Assembly: GCF_020618775.1 (NCBI RefSeq)
Contig: NZ_JAESVB010000006.1
Location: 212,430 to 276,429, forward strand
Source: Acidisoma silvae
GTDB lineage: Bacteria > Pseudomonadota > Alphaproteobacteria > Acetobacterales > Acetobacteraceae
Direction of reading: 5' to 3'
Length of the DNA stretch: 64,000 nt
Shown: positions 8,841 through 17,241 of the stretch, one piece after another
Numbering within the stretch: the stretch's first letter is position 1
Layout of the letters: every line of letters starts with the position of its first letter
Notes under the pieces: generated by a model
Seen by the model: only the letters and a program-made list of their open reading frames with translations
Database searches by the model: none
What the model was told of the DNA's origin: nothing
Program-made: the position numbers and the translations under genes

Positions 8841-10112
8841 ATGCGAGTCTCGTTCCTCTCTCGAAGGCCTGCGTCGGACAGAATGGTCAGCCTGCGGCGT
8901 ACGCCGAAACTCTCTTCCGCCGGGGATTCGCCGCGCGCGGTCCGGGCGCGCCTGGACCGGATACCGATGGTGCCACGCCGCAGGCGGGAGCGGCCGCGCA
9001 ATGTGCTGACCTGGTCGGCCGGCCTCTCCCTGGCGCTGCATGTGACCGCGCTGGCGCTGATGATCATCACCTTCCCGAACAAGACGCCGCCGGAGCCGCC
9101 GCCGACCAATGCGGTGGATGTGGTCTTTCAGCCGGGCGAGAAGACGAGTTCGGCGCCCCCGCGCCATGCCGCGCCGGAACCCACGCGCCCGGCTGCCCCC
9201 AAGGGACAGCGTAGCCCCCGGCCCGAACACACCGTTCAGGCCTCGCCGCCGCCCGCACCAGCGCCACAGCCCGAGCCACCCAAACCGGTGCCACCTGCAC
9301 CGCAACCGCCGCCGCCTCAGCCGGTTCCGGCTCTCAAACCTGTGCCGCCGACACCGCGGCCAGCGCCCGCACTGCCCAAACCGCCCGCGCCGCAACCGGC
9401 CGCGCCAAAGCCGCCGCCGGCGCTGCCCAAGATCAACCTGCCACCGCCACCGCCCCCCGCGCCGGCAGAGCCGAAAACGCCGACGCCTGTCCCGGCGCCC
9501 GTGCCGCTGCCTTCGGTGCTGACCGACAATCAGCCAGCAGAAGTGAATCTTTCACTGCCGCCGATGCCCGAATTGCAGCCGATGAACCTGCCGCCGCCAC
9601 CGCCCATGCCACCACCGCCGCCGGCCCGCCCGGCACAGCAGCGGACGGCGCAGGCACGCCGATCCGGTCACGGCCGCAGCTCGACCTTCAGCCAAGGCGT
9701 GATAATGAACGGCATGTCCTTCAACGGCGGCGGCGGCAATGGCGGCCAGACGCAGGGCATGAACCTGAACCTGCCGTCCTCGATGCAGGCCAATTCCGGC
9801 AGCGACCTGGCCGTGAAGGGCGACCCCGGCACCAATTGGCTGTCCGAGCTTGAGCAATGGGTGAACCAGCGCGCGACCTATCCCGAAATGGCCGGGGAAA
9901 TGGGGCAGCAGGGCGATGTGACCGTGCGCTTCACCGTCGACCGCGCCGGTCACGTCATCAAGCTCGAGATGGTAACGCCAACCGGCTTCGCCTTGCTCGA
10001 CCAGGAATGGCTCGGGCTGTTCCGCAATGCCGATCTGCCACCGCTAACCCCGGATGCGAAATCCAACACGGTGACGGTGACGGCCACGATGCATTACCAG
10101 ATCCTGCATTGA
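8841..10112 (+). CDS. TonB-like energy transducer, proline-rich
   Basis: Predicted periplasm-spanning protein that would pass proton-motive force from an ExbBD motor to outer-membrane receptors. Order of parts: basic N-terminal tail, a single membrane anchor (VLTWSAGLSLALHVTALALM), a long Pro/Lys/Ala-rich spacer of about 200 residues with PPPPP and PKPP runs, a Gly/Asn-rich stretch, and a C-terminal TonB domain (QRATYPEMAGEMGQQGDVTV then RFTVDRAGHVIKLEM). Starts at 8841, 8883 and 8967 are all possible; the last would give a 12-residue basic tail before the anchor, as is usual for TonB. exbB/exbD are not in the window. It is divergent from eutB. Confidence 0.88.
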   Translation: MRVSFLSRRPASDRMVSLRRTPKLSSAGDSPRAVRARLDRIPMVPRRRRERPRNVLTWSAGLSLALHVTALALMIITFPNKTPPEPPPTNAVDVVFQPGEKTSSAPPRHAAPEPTRPAAPKGQRSPRPEHTVQASPPPAPAPQPEPPKPVPPAPQPPPPQPVPALKPVPPTPRPAPALPKPPAPQPAAPKPPPALPKINLPPPPPPAPAEPKTPTPVPAPVPLPSVLTDNQPAEVNLSLPPMPELQPMNLPPPPPMPPPPPARPAQQRTAQARRSGHGRSSTFSQGVIMNGMSFNGGGGNGGQTQGMNLNLPSSMQANSGSDLAVKGDPGTNWLSELEQWVNQRATYPEMAGEMGQQGDVTVRFTVDRAGHVIKLEMVTPTGFALLDQEWLGLFRNADLPPLTPDAKSNTVTVTATMHYQILH

Positions 10113-10188
10113 GGCCGGTCTGACGCCGCTCTTGCTCCGCTGCGGAAACAACCGGCAGAGTAGCCGCCTTCGAACGGAGCAAGGCGAA

Positions 10189-11214
10189 ATGCGGTTTCAC
10201 ACCCGGCTGGCAGTCGCGGCCCTCAGCGCATTGGTTCTTTGCACAAGCGCCGCGCAGGCCGCCACGCCGATCCCCGTCAAGGTGATGATCGTCTCTCTTT
10301 TCGGTCCCGAAGGGGGCGTCTGGCAGAAAAACCTGCCGCTGACCGAGAGCATTCCGGTGCCGGGCCTCAGCCCCGACTATCCCGCGATCCATTGCAGCAC
10401 GAGCGGCATCTGCCTGCTGACGACGGGGATGGGAGAGGTCAATGCCGCCGCCTCCGTCTCTGCCCTGGTCTATTCCCGGCAATTCGATTTGCGGAAAACC
10501 TATTGGCTGGTCGCCGGCATTGCCGGAATCAATCCCCGCTACGGCACGCTGGGCTCCGCCGCCTGGGCGCACTATCTTGTTTCCTGGGGCCTGCAATGGG
10601 AGCTGGACTCCCGCGAAGCCCCGAAATCCTGGCCGACGGGCTATACGGGCATCAATACCACCGGGCCGGACCAAAAGCCGCCGCTGGACTACAAGACTGA
10701 GGTTTTTACACTCAACGCGGCTTTGCTCGACCGCGCCTATGCGCTGTCCAAGACCGTGCAGCTGGCCGATGCCCCCGAGGCGCAGAAGGCCCGGCGCCCT
10801 TACCCCGGCCCAGGCGGCCAGCCGCCGACCGTCCTGCAATGCGACACCCTATCCGGCGATACCTGGTGGAGCGGCACGCTTTTGGGTGAGCGCGCGGAGG
10901 CCTGGACCAAGCTGCTGACGGACGGCAAGGGCAAGTACTGCACCACTCAGCAGGAGGATAACGCAACCTACGACGTGCTGGAGCGCGCGACATCGGCAGG
11001 ACTGGCCGATGACAGCCGCATTGCCGTGCTGCGCACGGGGTCCGATTTCGACCGCCCGCCGCCGGGCGGCAATGATGCCGATAATCTGCTGAACTACCAG
11101 CAACAGGGTGCCTTTATGATTGCGCTCGAAAACCTTTATCGCAGCGGCAATCCTCTGGTGCAGGCTATCGTCACGCATTGGCCTGCGTGGGAAAACGGCG
11201 TGCCGCAAAACTGA
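10189..11214 (+). CDS. Purine nucleoside permease family protein (NUP)
   Basis: A 341-residue secreted protein of the NUP family, named after a fungal purine-nucleoside transporter; bacterial members resemble nucleoside phosphorylase folds in the periplasm and their true activity is unsettled. Signal peptide MRFHTRLAVAALSALVLCTS ending in AAQA; mature start TPIPVKVMIVSLFGPEG. Conserved family stretch TGMGEVNAAASVSAL and YWLVAGIAGINPRYGTLGSA, the latter like the phosphate/nucleoside site of phosphorylases. ATG 10189 is chosen because it begins the signal peptide and follows GAGCAAGGCG; the upstream extension is not conserved. It lies 76 bases after the TonB-like gene and could share its transcript. 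Confidence 0.85.
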   Translation: MRFHTRLAVAALSALVLCTSAAQAATPIPVKVMIVSLFGPEGGVWQKNLPLTESIPVPGLSPDYPAIHCSTSGICLLTTGMGEVNAAASVSALVYSRQFDLRKTYWLVAGIAGINPRYGTLGSAAWAHYLVSWGLQWELDSREAPKSWPTGYTGINTTGPDQKPPLDYKTEVFTLNAALLDRAYALSKTVQLADAPEAQKARRPYPGPGGQPPTVLQCDTLSGDTWWSGTLLGERAEAWTKLLTDGKGKYCTTQQEDNATYDVLERATSAGLADDSRIAVLRTGSDFDRPPPGGNDADNLLNYQQQGAFMIALENLYRSGNPLVQAIVTHWPAWENGVPQN

Positions 11215-11228
11215 CCCCGGCTTGATGA

Positions 11229-11312
11229 ACCGGAAACAGTCAATTCCGCGTCTGCTTTGCTTGGCAGAATGGAAATGCCACCGAAGTCGAGATCGTCGAC
11301 TATCATGGATAG
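11229..11312 (+). pseudogene. higB: Relic of a HigB toxin (C-terminal fragment only)
   Basis: In the frame ending at TAG 11310-11312 the translation reads ...QFRVCFAW then QNGNATEVEIVDYHG. This matches the invariant C-terminal end of HigB/RelE-type mRNA interferases (W-R-I-C-F-x-W ... DVEIVDYH). A stop at 11226 and the end of the preceding permease gene leave no room for the remaining ~65 residues, so only the last ~27 codons survive. It sits 12 bases before the higA start, exactly where intact higB would end in a higBA operon. Seen directly: frame and motif. Inferred: deletion of the toxin's 5' part. Confidence 0.8.
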
Positions 11313-11324
11313 AGGACATCACTG

Positions 11325-11642
11325 GTGATCAAGCGTGAAGACCTCCATGGTCTTGATCTTAACGACATCGCATCCGGCGCGCCGCTTCCGCCGCTAACCC
11401 CGGGAGACGTGCTGCTGGAGGAGTTTATGCGTCCCACCGGATTGTCCGCCCGCATGCTGGCCGCCGAGCTGGGCATCCCCGGAAACCGCATTTCGGCGAT
11501 CCTCAACGGATCGCGCCGGATCACGGCCGAGACAGCCTTATTGCTCGCGCAGCGCTTCGGCACGTCCGCCGAACTATGGATGAATTTGCAATCGGCCCAT
11601 GATCTGGCTGAAGCCCGTGCGAAAATGGCGATTGCTGCCTGA
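11325..11642 (+). CDS. higA: HigA-family antitoxin / XRE-type transcriptional regulator
   Basis: A 105-residue protein with a helix-turn-helix in the HigA arrangement: PLTPGDVLLEEFMRPTGLSA, then LAAELGIPGNRISAILNGSR, then ITAETALLLAQRFGTSAELW. In intact modules it binds HigB and represses its own operon. GTG at 11325 preceded by AGAGGA is the start; no earlier in-frame ATG exists. The toxin upstream is reduced to a relic, so this is an orphan antitoxin that may persist as a stand-alone regulator or as an anti-addiction factor against related higBA copies. Confidence 0.88.
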   Translation: MIKREDLHGLDLNDIASGAPLPPLTPGDVLLEEFMRPTGLSARMLAAELGIPGNRISAILNGSRRITAETALLLAQRFGTSAELWMNLQSAHDLAEARAKMAIAA

Positions 11643-11654
11643 CCGGACAGGCAG
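11635..11654. terminator. Hairpin between convergent higA and gdx genes
   Basis: CTGCCTG (11635-11641) pairs with CAGGCAG (11648-11654) around a 6-nt loop; it includes the higA stop codon and ends 5 bases before the stop of the convergent gene. It could act in both directions. No T-tract. Confidence 0.4.
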
Positions 11655-11658
11655 ACCG

Positions 11659-11979
11659 CTACCCCGCGCTGAGGATGCGCAATCCCGCGATGCCGGCGAC
11701 GATCAGCCCCATGCAGCAGAGCCGCGCCACGCCAGCCGGTTCACCGAAGAGCAGGATTCCCAGAATGGCCGTGCCGACCGTGCCGATGCCGGTCCAGACG
11801 CCATAGGCCAGACCGACGGGGAGTGTTTTTAACGACAGGCTGAGGAGTGACATGCTGGCGATGACGAGCACAACCGTCAGGACGCTCGGCACCAGTTTAG
11901 TGAAACCCTCTGAATATTTCATGGCAATCGCCCAGGCGATTTCCAGGCATCCGGCAACGACGAGAAACAGCCAGTTCAT
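11659..11979 (-). CDS. SMR-family exporter, Gdx/SugE type
   Basis: Small multidrug-resistance protein, 106 residues with four membrane helices, forming antiparallel dimers in the inner membrane. The first helix carries the essential glutamate in CLEIAWAIAMKYSEGFTK. Helix 3 has LPVGLAYGVWTGIGTVGTAI followed by LGILLFGEP. The Y-S-x-G-F-T and W-T-G-I-G features fit the Gdx (SugE) guanidinium exporters rather than EmrE drug pumps. It is divergent from an HxlR regulator 109 bases away. No guanidine riboswitch sequence was recognised in the short upstream region, so control is probably by the regulator. Confidence 0.85.
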   Translation of the reverse strand: MNWLFLVVAGCLEIAWAIAMKYSEGFTKLVPSVLTVVLVIASMSLLSLSLKTLPVGLAYGVWTGIGTVGTAILGILLFGEPAGVARLCCMGLIVAGIAGLRILSAG

Positions 11980-12020
11980 AACATTTCACTCCCGCAAAGC
12001 GAGCCCGGCCTGAGACGCGC

Positions 12021-12072
12021 TGGTTCTTTTTGAGCGGCAGAACCATTTAGACAAGTACGCACCTCAAAGTAC
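12021..12072. promoter_or_regulatory. Candidate operator region between gdx-like and hxlR-like genes
   Basis: The shared 109-bp intergenic region holds an inverted repeat TGGTTCT(12021-12027)/AGAACCA(12039-12045) and two direct AAGTAC hexamers at 12053-12058 and 12067-12072, spaced 14 bp start to start. HxlR-type regulators often bind GTAC-containing repeats near their own promoters, so the AAGTAC pair is the better operator candidate. Inference from position and symmetry only. Confidence 0.4.
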
Positions 12073-12088
12073 CTATAGGCGGATTGCC

Positions 12089-12484
12089 ATGCCCATCGAG
12101 CCTGCCGCCTCACTTCGCCCCGCCAGCGTTTTCGACGCGGCTTGCCCGGCCCGCGATGCGCTGGAATTGATCGCCTCGAAATGGGCTATCCTGGTGCTGA
12201 CGGCGCTTGAGGATGGTACCGCGCGCAATGGCGCGCTGCTGCGCAAGATCGGCGGCCTGTCGCAAAAAATGCTGACCCAGACGCTGAAAGATCTGGAATG
12301 CAATGGGCTTGTGACCCGCTGCGACCATGACGCCAATCCACCGCATGTCGATTATTCGCTGACCGAACTCGGCCTATCCCTCACCCGGATGCTGGTGCTG
12401 CTCGATCATTGGGCGGAGGAGAATTTTCCGGCACTGGCAGCCGCTCGCGCGCTCTATGCAGAGCGGGTGGCGCGCAACGACTGA
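12089..12484 (+). CDS. HxlR-family transcriptional regulator
   Basis: A 131-residue winged-helix protein of the HxlR/MarR-like group. CPARDALELIASKWAILVLT contains the conserved Cys and the K-W segment at the start of the DNA-binding domain. LLRKIGGLSQKMLTQTLKDL is the recognition helix, followed by the wing (NGLVTRC...VDYSLTELG). The single N-terminal Cys20 is placed as in redox- or electrophile-sensing members. The ATG at 12089 follows TAGGCGG. It is divergent from the SMR exporter and probably controls it and itself. Confidence 0.9.
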   Translation: MPIEPAASLRPASVFDAACPARDALELIASKWAILVLTALEDGTARNGALLRKIGGLSQKMLTQTLKDLECNGLVTRCDHDANPPHVDYSLTELGLSLTRMLVLLDHWAEENFPALAAARALYAERVARND

Positions 12485-12502
12485 GAAACGGGATAGCTGC
12501 CG

Positions 12503-12976
12503 TCAGCCTTTGGCGACGGCCGGCTGAACGCTGATCGTGGCGGTGGGCGCGCCATAGACGTCGCGGGCGCGCTTGAGGAAGGCATAGACCATGCGGCGCA
12601 CGGCTTCCGCGAAGACGGTGCCGATGGCCATTTGCAGGACTCGGCTGCGGAATTCGAAATCGACAAAGAAATCGATCAGGCAGCCCTGCGGGTCGGGCTT
12701 GAAGATCCAGCGGTTGTTCAAATACTTGAACGGCCCGTTTTCGTAATGGACCATGATGGTATGCGAGGGGTCGAGCGTCACCCGGCTGGTGAAGCTTTCG
12801 CGGAAGGGACCGAAGCCGATCGTCAGATCCGCGACCAGCTGCGTTTCGGTGCGGCTGCGAATGCGCGCGCCCACGCACCAGGGCAGGAATTGCGGATATT
12901 TGCCGACATCCGCCACAAGATCGAACATCTGCTGCGGCGTGTAGGGAACGCGTTTTTGCTCGGCGTAGCGGGGCAT
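12503..12976 (-). CDS. COQ10/RatA-type START-domain protein (coenzyme Q-binding)
   Basis: A 157-residue lipid-binding START-fold protein (polyketide_cyc family). The start PRYAEQKRVPYTPQQMFDLV followed by ADVGKYPQFLPWC is typical of COQ10 homologues and of E. coli RatA, which was named as a toxin but is now usually seen as a ubiquinone chaperone. FKYLNNRWIFKP and LIDFFVDFEFRS form the ligand cavity strands. The start overlaps the lipA stop (TCAT at 12974-12978 region), so it ends the pdh-lip transcript; the context favours a respiratory quinone role. Confidence 0.88.
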   Translation of the reverse strand: MPRYAEQKRVPYTPQQMFDLVADVGKYPQFLPWCVGARIRSRTETQLVADLTIGFGPFRESFTSRVTLDPSHTIMVHYENGPFKYLNNRWIFKPDPQGCLIDFFVDFEFRSRVLQMAIGTVFAEAVRRMVYAFLKRARDVYGAPTATISVQPAVAKG

Positions 12977-13938
12977 CAGTCTGCCGCAACCTTCTTGGCC
13001 AGCTGCGCCGCACGGGCGGCGGCAAGCTGCGCGAAATCCGCATCCGCGTGATAGGAACTGCGGGTCAGCGGCGTGGCGGAGACCATCAGGAACCCTTTGG
13101 CCCGCGCCAGCGACGCATAATCGGCGAATTCATCCGGCGTCACGAAGGACGCGACGGAGGCGTGTTTCGGCGTCGGCTGCAAATATTGGCCGAGGGTGAT
13201 GAAATCGACATCGGCGATGCGCAGATCGTCCATCACCTGCCCGACCTCGGGCCTGGCCTCACCCAATCCCACCATCATGCCGGATTTGGTGAAGATCGAC
13301 GGATTGAGCATCTTCACATGGTCCAGCAGGCGCAGCGACTGGTAGTAGCGCGCGCCGGGACGGATGGTGGGATAGAGCCGGGGCACCGTCTCCAGATTGT
13401 GGTTAAAGACGTCGGGTGCCGCTTCGGCCATGATCTCAACCGATCCCGGCTTGCGCAGAAAGTCCGGCGTCAGCACTTCGATCGTCGTCTCAGGCGCGGC
13501 GCGGCGGATGGCACCGATCACGGCCGCGAAGTGTCTGGCCCCGCCATCGGCGAGGTCATCCCGGTCCACCGATGTGATCACGACATGGCGCAGGCCGAGC
13601 TTGGCGACGGCATCGGCCACACGGTTCGGCTCATCGGCGTCCAGCGCGTCCGGCATGCCGGTGCGAACATTGCAGAAGGCGCAGGCGCGCGTGCAGGTAT
13701 CGCCCATGATCATCATGGTGGCGTGTTTCTGCGACCAGCATTCGCCGATATTCGGACAGGCCGCTTCCTCGCAGACCGTGACCAGCTTGTGGTCGCGCAT
13801 CAAGGCCCGTGTCTCATGATAGACCGGATGCTGCGGCGCACGGACCTTGATCCAGTCGGGCTTGCTGCGCGCGACCGGATTGTCGGGCCGATGGGCCTTT
13901 TCAGGATGACGATGGTCGATGACGAGCCGCGTGGCCAT
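12976..13938 (-). CDS. lipA: Lipoyl synthase (radical SAM)
   Basis: Inserts two sulfurs into octanoyl-lysine on E2/E1b lipoyl domains. Both iron-sulfur signatures are visible: [13 protein letters not shown] (auxiliary 4Fe-4S cluster, about residues 56-68) and [10 protein letters not shown] (radical-SAM CX3CX2C, about residues 82-91). The conserved C-terminal serine region [11 protein letters not shown] is present. Length (320 aa) fits the family. Located directly downstream of lpd in the pyruvate dehydrogenase operon, so the lipoyl cofactor is made alongside its target enzymes. Confidence 0.97.
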   Translation of the reverse strand: MATRLVIDHRHPEKAHRPDNPVARSKPDWIKVRAPQHPVYHETRALMRDHKLVTVCEEAACPNIGECWSQKHATMMIMGDTCTRACAFCNVRTGMPDALDADEPNRVADAVAKLGLRHVVITSVDRDDLADGGARHFAAVIGAIRRAAPETTIEVLTPDFLRKPGSVEIMAEAAPDVFNHNLETVPRLYPTIRPGARYYQSLRLLDHVKMLNPSIFTKSGMMVGLGEARPEVGQVMDDLRIADVDFITLGQYLQPTPKHASVASFVTPDEFADYASLARAKGFLMVSATPLTRSSYHADADFAQLAAARAAQLAKKVAAD

Positions 13939-14000
13939 GGATCCTATCCTCGCCGAGAGCCGCCTTTGGGCGCAACGCCCAAGGGAACAGCTCTGACGGC

Positions 14001-15398
14001 CTAGAAGTGTATGGCCCGGCCGTAAGCGTCAAGCACTGCCTCATGCATGCTTTCGCTGACGGTCGGATGCGGGAAGACCGTCTCCATCAGCTCGGCCTCG
14101 GTCGTCTCCAACGTGCGGCCGATGACATAGCCCTGGATCATTTCCGTGACTTCGGCACCGACCATATGCGCGCCCAGCAGCTCGCCGGTCTTGGCGTCGA
14201 AGACGGTCTTCACCATGCCTTCGGGCTCGCCCATGGCAATGGCCTTGCCGTTGCCGATGAAGGGGAAACGGCCGACCTTGACCTCATGGCCGGCGGCCTT
14301 TGCTTTCGCTTCCGTGAGACCGACGGAGGCGACCTGCGGACGGCAATAGGTGCAGCCCGGAATATTGCCGGCATTGAGCGGATGCGGATGCTTGCCGGCG
14401 ATCAGCTCGGCGACGATGACACCCTCATGGCTCGCCTTATGCGCAAGCCAGGGCGGCCCGGCGACATCCCCGATGGCATAGAGCCCGTCCACGCCGGTGC
14501 GGCCGAAACCGTCCACCACGATATGCGTGCGATCCACCTTTACGCCGGCCTCTTCCAGACCAAGGTTTTCGACATTGCCGACGATGCCGACCGCCGAGAT
14601 GACGCGATCGACCGTAATGTCCTGCGGCTTGCCGGCGACCTCGATAGTGACGGTGACATTATCCGCCCCCTTCTTCACGCCCTTCACGGCAATCCCGGTC
14701 TGGATGACCATGCCCTGCTTTTCCAGGGACTTGCGGGCGAAGGCGCTGATTTCCTCGTCCTCCACCGGCAGGATGCGGTCCATGACTTCGACCACCGTCA
14801 CCTTCGCCCCCATATTGAGGTAGAAGCTGGCGAATTCGATGCCGATGGCGCCCGAGCCGATCACCAGCAGGGATTTCGGCATCATGGTCGGCACCATGGC
14901 GTGCTTGTAGTTCCAGATCAGCTTGCCGTCCGCCTCGATGCCCGGCAGTTCGCGGGCGCGGGCGCCGGTGGCAAGGATGATATGCGGCGCCTTGACGGTC
15001 GCGACCACCTTGCCGTCCTTCTCCACCGTCAGCGTGTTCTTGCCGGCCAGCTTGGCCGCGCCGTCGATGACGGTGACCTTATTCTTCTTAAGCAGAAAAC
15101 CGACGCCGGTGGCGAGCTGCTTGGCGACGCCGCGTGAGCGCTTCACCACCTTGTCGAGGTCGAATTTAATGTTGTCGGCCGAAAAGCCGAATTCATCGAG
15201 ATGGGCCAGCATGTGGGACACCTCGGCGCTGCGCAGCAGGGCCTTGGTCGGGATACAGCCCCAGTTGAGGCAGATGCCGCCCAGATGCTCGCGCTCCACA
15301 ACGGCTGTCTTCAGGCCAAGCTGGGCCGCGCGAATGGCGGCGACATAGCCGCCGGGGCCACCGCCGACGACCACGACATCAAAGCTTTGCTCGGCCAT
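14001..15398 (-). CDS. lpd: Dihydrolipoyl dehydrogenase (E3)
   Basis: FAD flavoprotein that reoxidises dihydrolipoamide of the pyruvate dehydrogenase complex with NAD+. FAD-binding [20 protein letters not shown] at residues 9-28, redox disulfide [16 protein letters not shown] (Cys near 41 and 46), NAD-binding [15 protein letters not shown], second FAD contact [20 protein letters not shown], and the active-site HPHPT...SMHEA near the C terminus ([19 protein letters not shown]). Start ATG 15398 is preceded by GAGAGGAAATAGTC; a longer frame to 15449 would overlap the GNAT gene and is not conserved. 465 residues, normal length. Confidence 0.97.
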   Translation of the reverse strand: MAEQSFDVVVVGGGPGGYVAAIRAAQLGLKTAVVEREHLGGICLNWGCIPTKALLRSAEVSHMLAHLDEFGFSADNIKFDLDKVVKRSRGVAKQLATGVGFLLKKNKVTVIDGAAKLAGKNTLTVEKDGKVVATVKAPHIILATGARARELPGIEADGKLIWNYKHAMVPTMMPKSLLVIGSGAIGIEFASFYLNMGAKVTVVEVMDRILPVEDEEISAFARKSLEKQGMVIQTGIAVKGVKKGADNVTVTIEVAGKPQDITVDRVISAVGIVGNVENLGLEEAGVKVDRTHIVVDGFGRTGVDGLYAIGDVAGPPWLAHKASHEGVIVAELIAGKHPHPLNAGNIPGCTYCRPQVASVGLTEAKAKAAGHEVKVGRFPFIGNGKAIAMGEPEGMVKTVFDAKTGELLGAHMVGAEVTEMIQGYVIGRTLETTEAELMETVFPHPTVSESMHEAVLDAYGRAIHF

Positions 15399-15435
15399 GA
15401 CTATTTCCTCTCTATCGAAACGGCGATCGGCGCCG

Positions 15436-15918
15436 TCAGCTTTCGGCAAGCGCCGTCAAGGACGGCCCGGTCAGGCGCTGGCGGGTCCAGCCATCAAGCG
15501 GAAAGGCTCCGATCGAGCGATAGAAGCCGATCGCGTTGCTGTTCCAGTTCAGGACATCCCAATCCATGCGGGCGCAGCCCTGGGAAATGGCGCGCTGAGC
15601 CAGGAAACGGAAGATCTTGCGGCCGATGCCAGCCCCGCGATGCGCGGGATCGACATAGATATCCTCCACGTAAAGCCCGTGCCGGCCGCGAAAAGTGCTG
15701 AAATTATAGAACCAGAGCGAGAAGCCGGCGGGCTTGCCGCCCAGTTCCGCGATCAGCGCTTCGGCGCGCGCCGGCGTGCCGAACAGGGAATCGTGGAAAT
15801 CCGCTTCCGTCGCCTGGACCTCGTCTTCCAGATGCTCGAAGGCAGCCAGAGCCTTCACGAAGCCGAGGATGGTTGGCACATCCTCGGGCGTCGCGAGGCG
15901 AAGCGTCACGCCCGTCAT
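15436..15918 (-). CDS. GNAT-family N-acetyltransferase
   Basis: A 160-residue acyl-CoA-dependent acetyltransferase. The fold starts with VTLRLATPEDVPTILGFVKA, and the acetyl-CoA pyrophosphate loop is VDPAHRGAGIGRKIFRFLA (R/Q-x-x-G-x-G/A). WNSNAIGFYRSIGA is the conserved C-terminal motif. The pattern (FHDSLFG, VEDIYVDPAHRG, DWNVL-like MDWDVLNWN) is like diamine/spermidine acetyltransferases (SSAT-like). It is embedded between pdhC and lpd in the same strand, an arrangement that suggests co-transcription, but its substrate is not evident. Confidence 0.88.
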   Translation of the reverse strand: MTGVTLRLATPEDVPTILGFVKALAAFEHLEDEVQATEADFHDSLFGTPARAEALIAELGGKPAGFSLWFYNFSTFRGRHGLYVEDIYVDPAHRGAGIGRKIFRFLAQRAISQGCARMDWDVLNWNSNAIGFYRSIGAFPLDGWTRQRLTGPSLTALAES

Positions 15919-15943
15919 GGTCAGTTCCCCGCAGCCCGTCCGG

Positions 15944-17227
15944 TCACAGCATCAGGTTGAGCGGTTCCTGGATGATGGCCTTGAAAGCCTGCAACCATTC
16001 CGCGCCGAGCGCACCGTCTACCACACGGTGATCGACGGAAAGCGTCGCTGACATGACAGTTGCGATGGCCAGTTCGCCGTTCTTGACCACGGCGCGCGGT
16101 TCACCGGCCCCGACCGCCAGAATGGCGGCCTGCGGCGGATTGATGATGGCCTGGAAGTCCTTCACCCCGAACATGCCGAGATTGGAGATGGAGAAGCCGC
16201 CGCCCTGGAATTCCTCCGGCTTCAGCTTGCCGGCCCGCGCCCGCAGGCCCAGGTCCTTCATCTCATTGCTGATCGTCGCCAGGCCCTTCTGGTCGGCCTT
16301 ACGGATGATGGGCGTGATCAACCCATCCGGGATGGCGACCGCGATGGAGATATCAACGTCGTCATAGAAGGCGACGCCCTCATCGGTGAAGCTGGCATTG
16401 ACCTTGGGCACGCGGCGCAGCGCCAGCGCCGCCGCCTTGATGACCATGTCATTGACGGAGAGCTTGAAGGACGAACCGCCGTCCTTGGAGGAGCGCGCAT
16501 TGAGCTCTCCACGCAACTTCAGCAGCGCGTCGAGTTCCACATCCATCGTCAGATAGAAATGCGGAACGGTCTGCTTGCTCTCGGTCAGGCGCTTGGCGAT
16601 GACCCGGCGCATGGTGGTATGCGGCACCAGCGTATGCGGCGCGGCGATGGGGGCTGCCTTCGGTGCGGGCGCGACGGGCTTCGGTGCCCCGGTAACGGCA
16701 GCCGGAGCCGGCGCGGCGGCAGCGGCCGGCGCGGCCTTGGCCCCCTCGACATCGACGCGGACGATGCGGCCGTTGGGGCCGGAACCCTTGACGGCGGAAA
16801 GGTCGATCCCCTTCTCCCCGGCAATGCGCTTGGCCAGCGGAGAGGCGAAAATCCGCGAACCCTTGTCATGGCCGTTCAAGGCCGGCACGGCACTCGGCGT
16901 CGCGGCGGCTTTCGGCGCTTCAGCGGCAGCCGGGGTTGCGGCGGCAGGGGCCGGCGCGGGCGCAGCGCCGCTCGGCACGGCCTCGCCTTCCTGCACCAGG
17001 ATGGCGATCGGCGCATTGACCTTCACGGCTTCCGTGCCGTCGGCGACCAGGATTTTGCCCAGGATGCCTTCGTCCACGGCTTCCACTTCCATGGTCGCCT
17101 TGTCGGTCTCGATCTCGGCGATGACATCGCCGGCCTTCACTGCCTCGCCTTCCTTCTTGAGCCAGCGGGCGAGCGTACCCTCCGTCATGGTGGGGGACAG
17201 CGCCGGCATGAGGATATTGATGGCCAT
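15944..17227 (-). CDS. pdhC: Pyruvate dehydrogenase complex dihydrolipoyl acetyltransferase (E2)
   Basis: Core of the pyruvate dehydrogenase complex. One N-terminal lipoyl domain (residues 1-80) with target lysine in [13 protein letters not shown]; an Ala/Pro-rich linker; a peripheral subunit-binding domain ([20 protein letters not shown], about 128-165); a second Ala/Pro linker; and the catalytic acetyltransferase domain to residue 427 with the active-site [14 protein letters not shown] near the C terminus. Length and single lipoyl domain match alphaproteobacterial E2. It follows pdhB by 14 bases and shares its transcript. Confidence 0.97.
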   Translation of the reverse strand: MAINILMPALSPTMTEGTLARWLKKEGEAVKAGDVIAEIETDKATMEVEAVDEGILGKILVADGTEAVKVNAPIAILVQEGEAVPSGAAPAPAPAAATPAAAEAPKAAATPSAVPALNGHDKGSRIFASPLAKRIAGEKGIDLSAVKGSGPNGRIVRVDVEGAKAAPAAAAAPAPAAVTGAPKPVAPAPKAAPIAAPHTLVPHTTMRRVIAKRLTESKQTVPHFYLTMDVELDALLKLRGELNARSSKDGGSSFKLSVNDMVIKAAALALRRVPKVNASFTDEGVAFYDDVDISIAVAIPDGLITPIIRKADQKGLATISNEMKDLGLRARAGKLKPEEFQGGGFSISNLGMFGVKDFQAIINPPQAAILAVGAGEPRAVVKNGELAIATVMSATLSVDHRVVDGALGAEWLQAFKAIIQEPLNLML

Positions 17228-17241
17228 GGGCTTGCGCTCCC

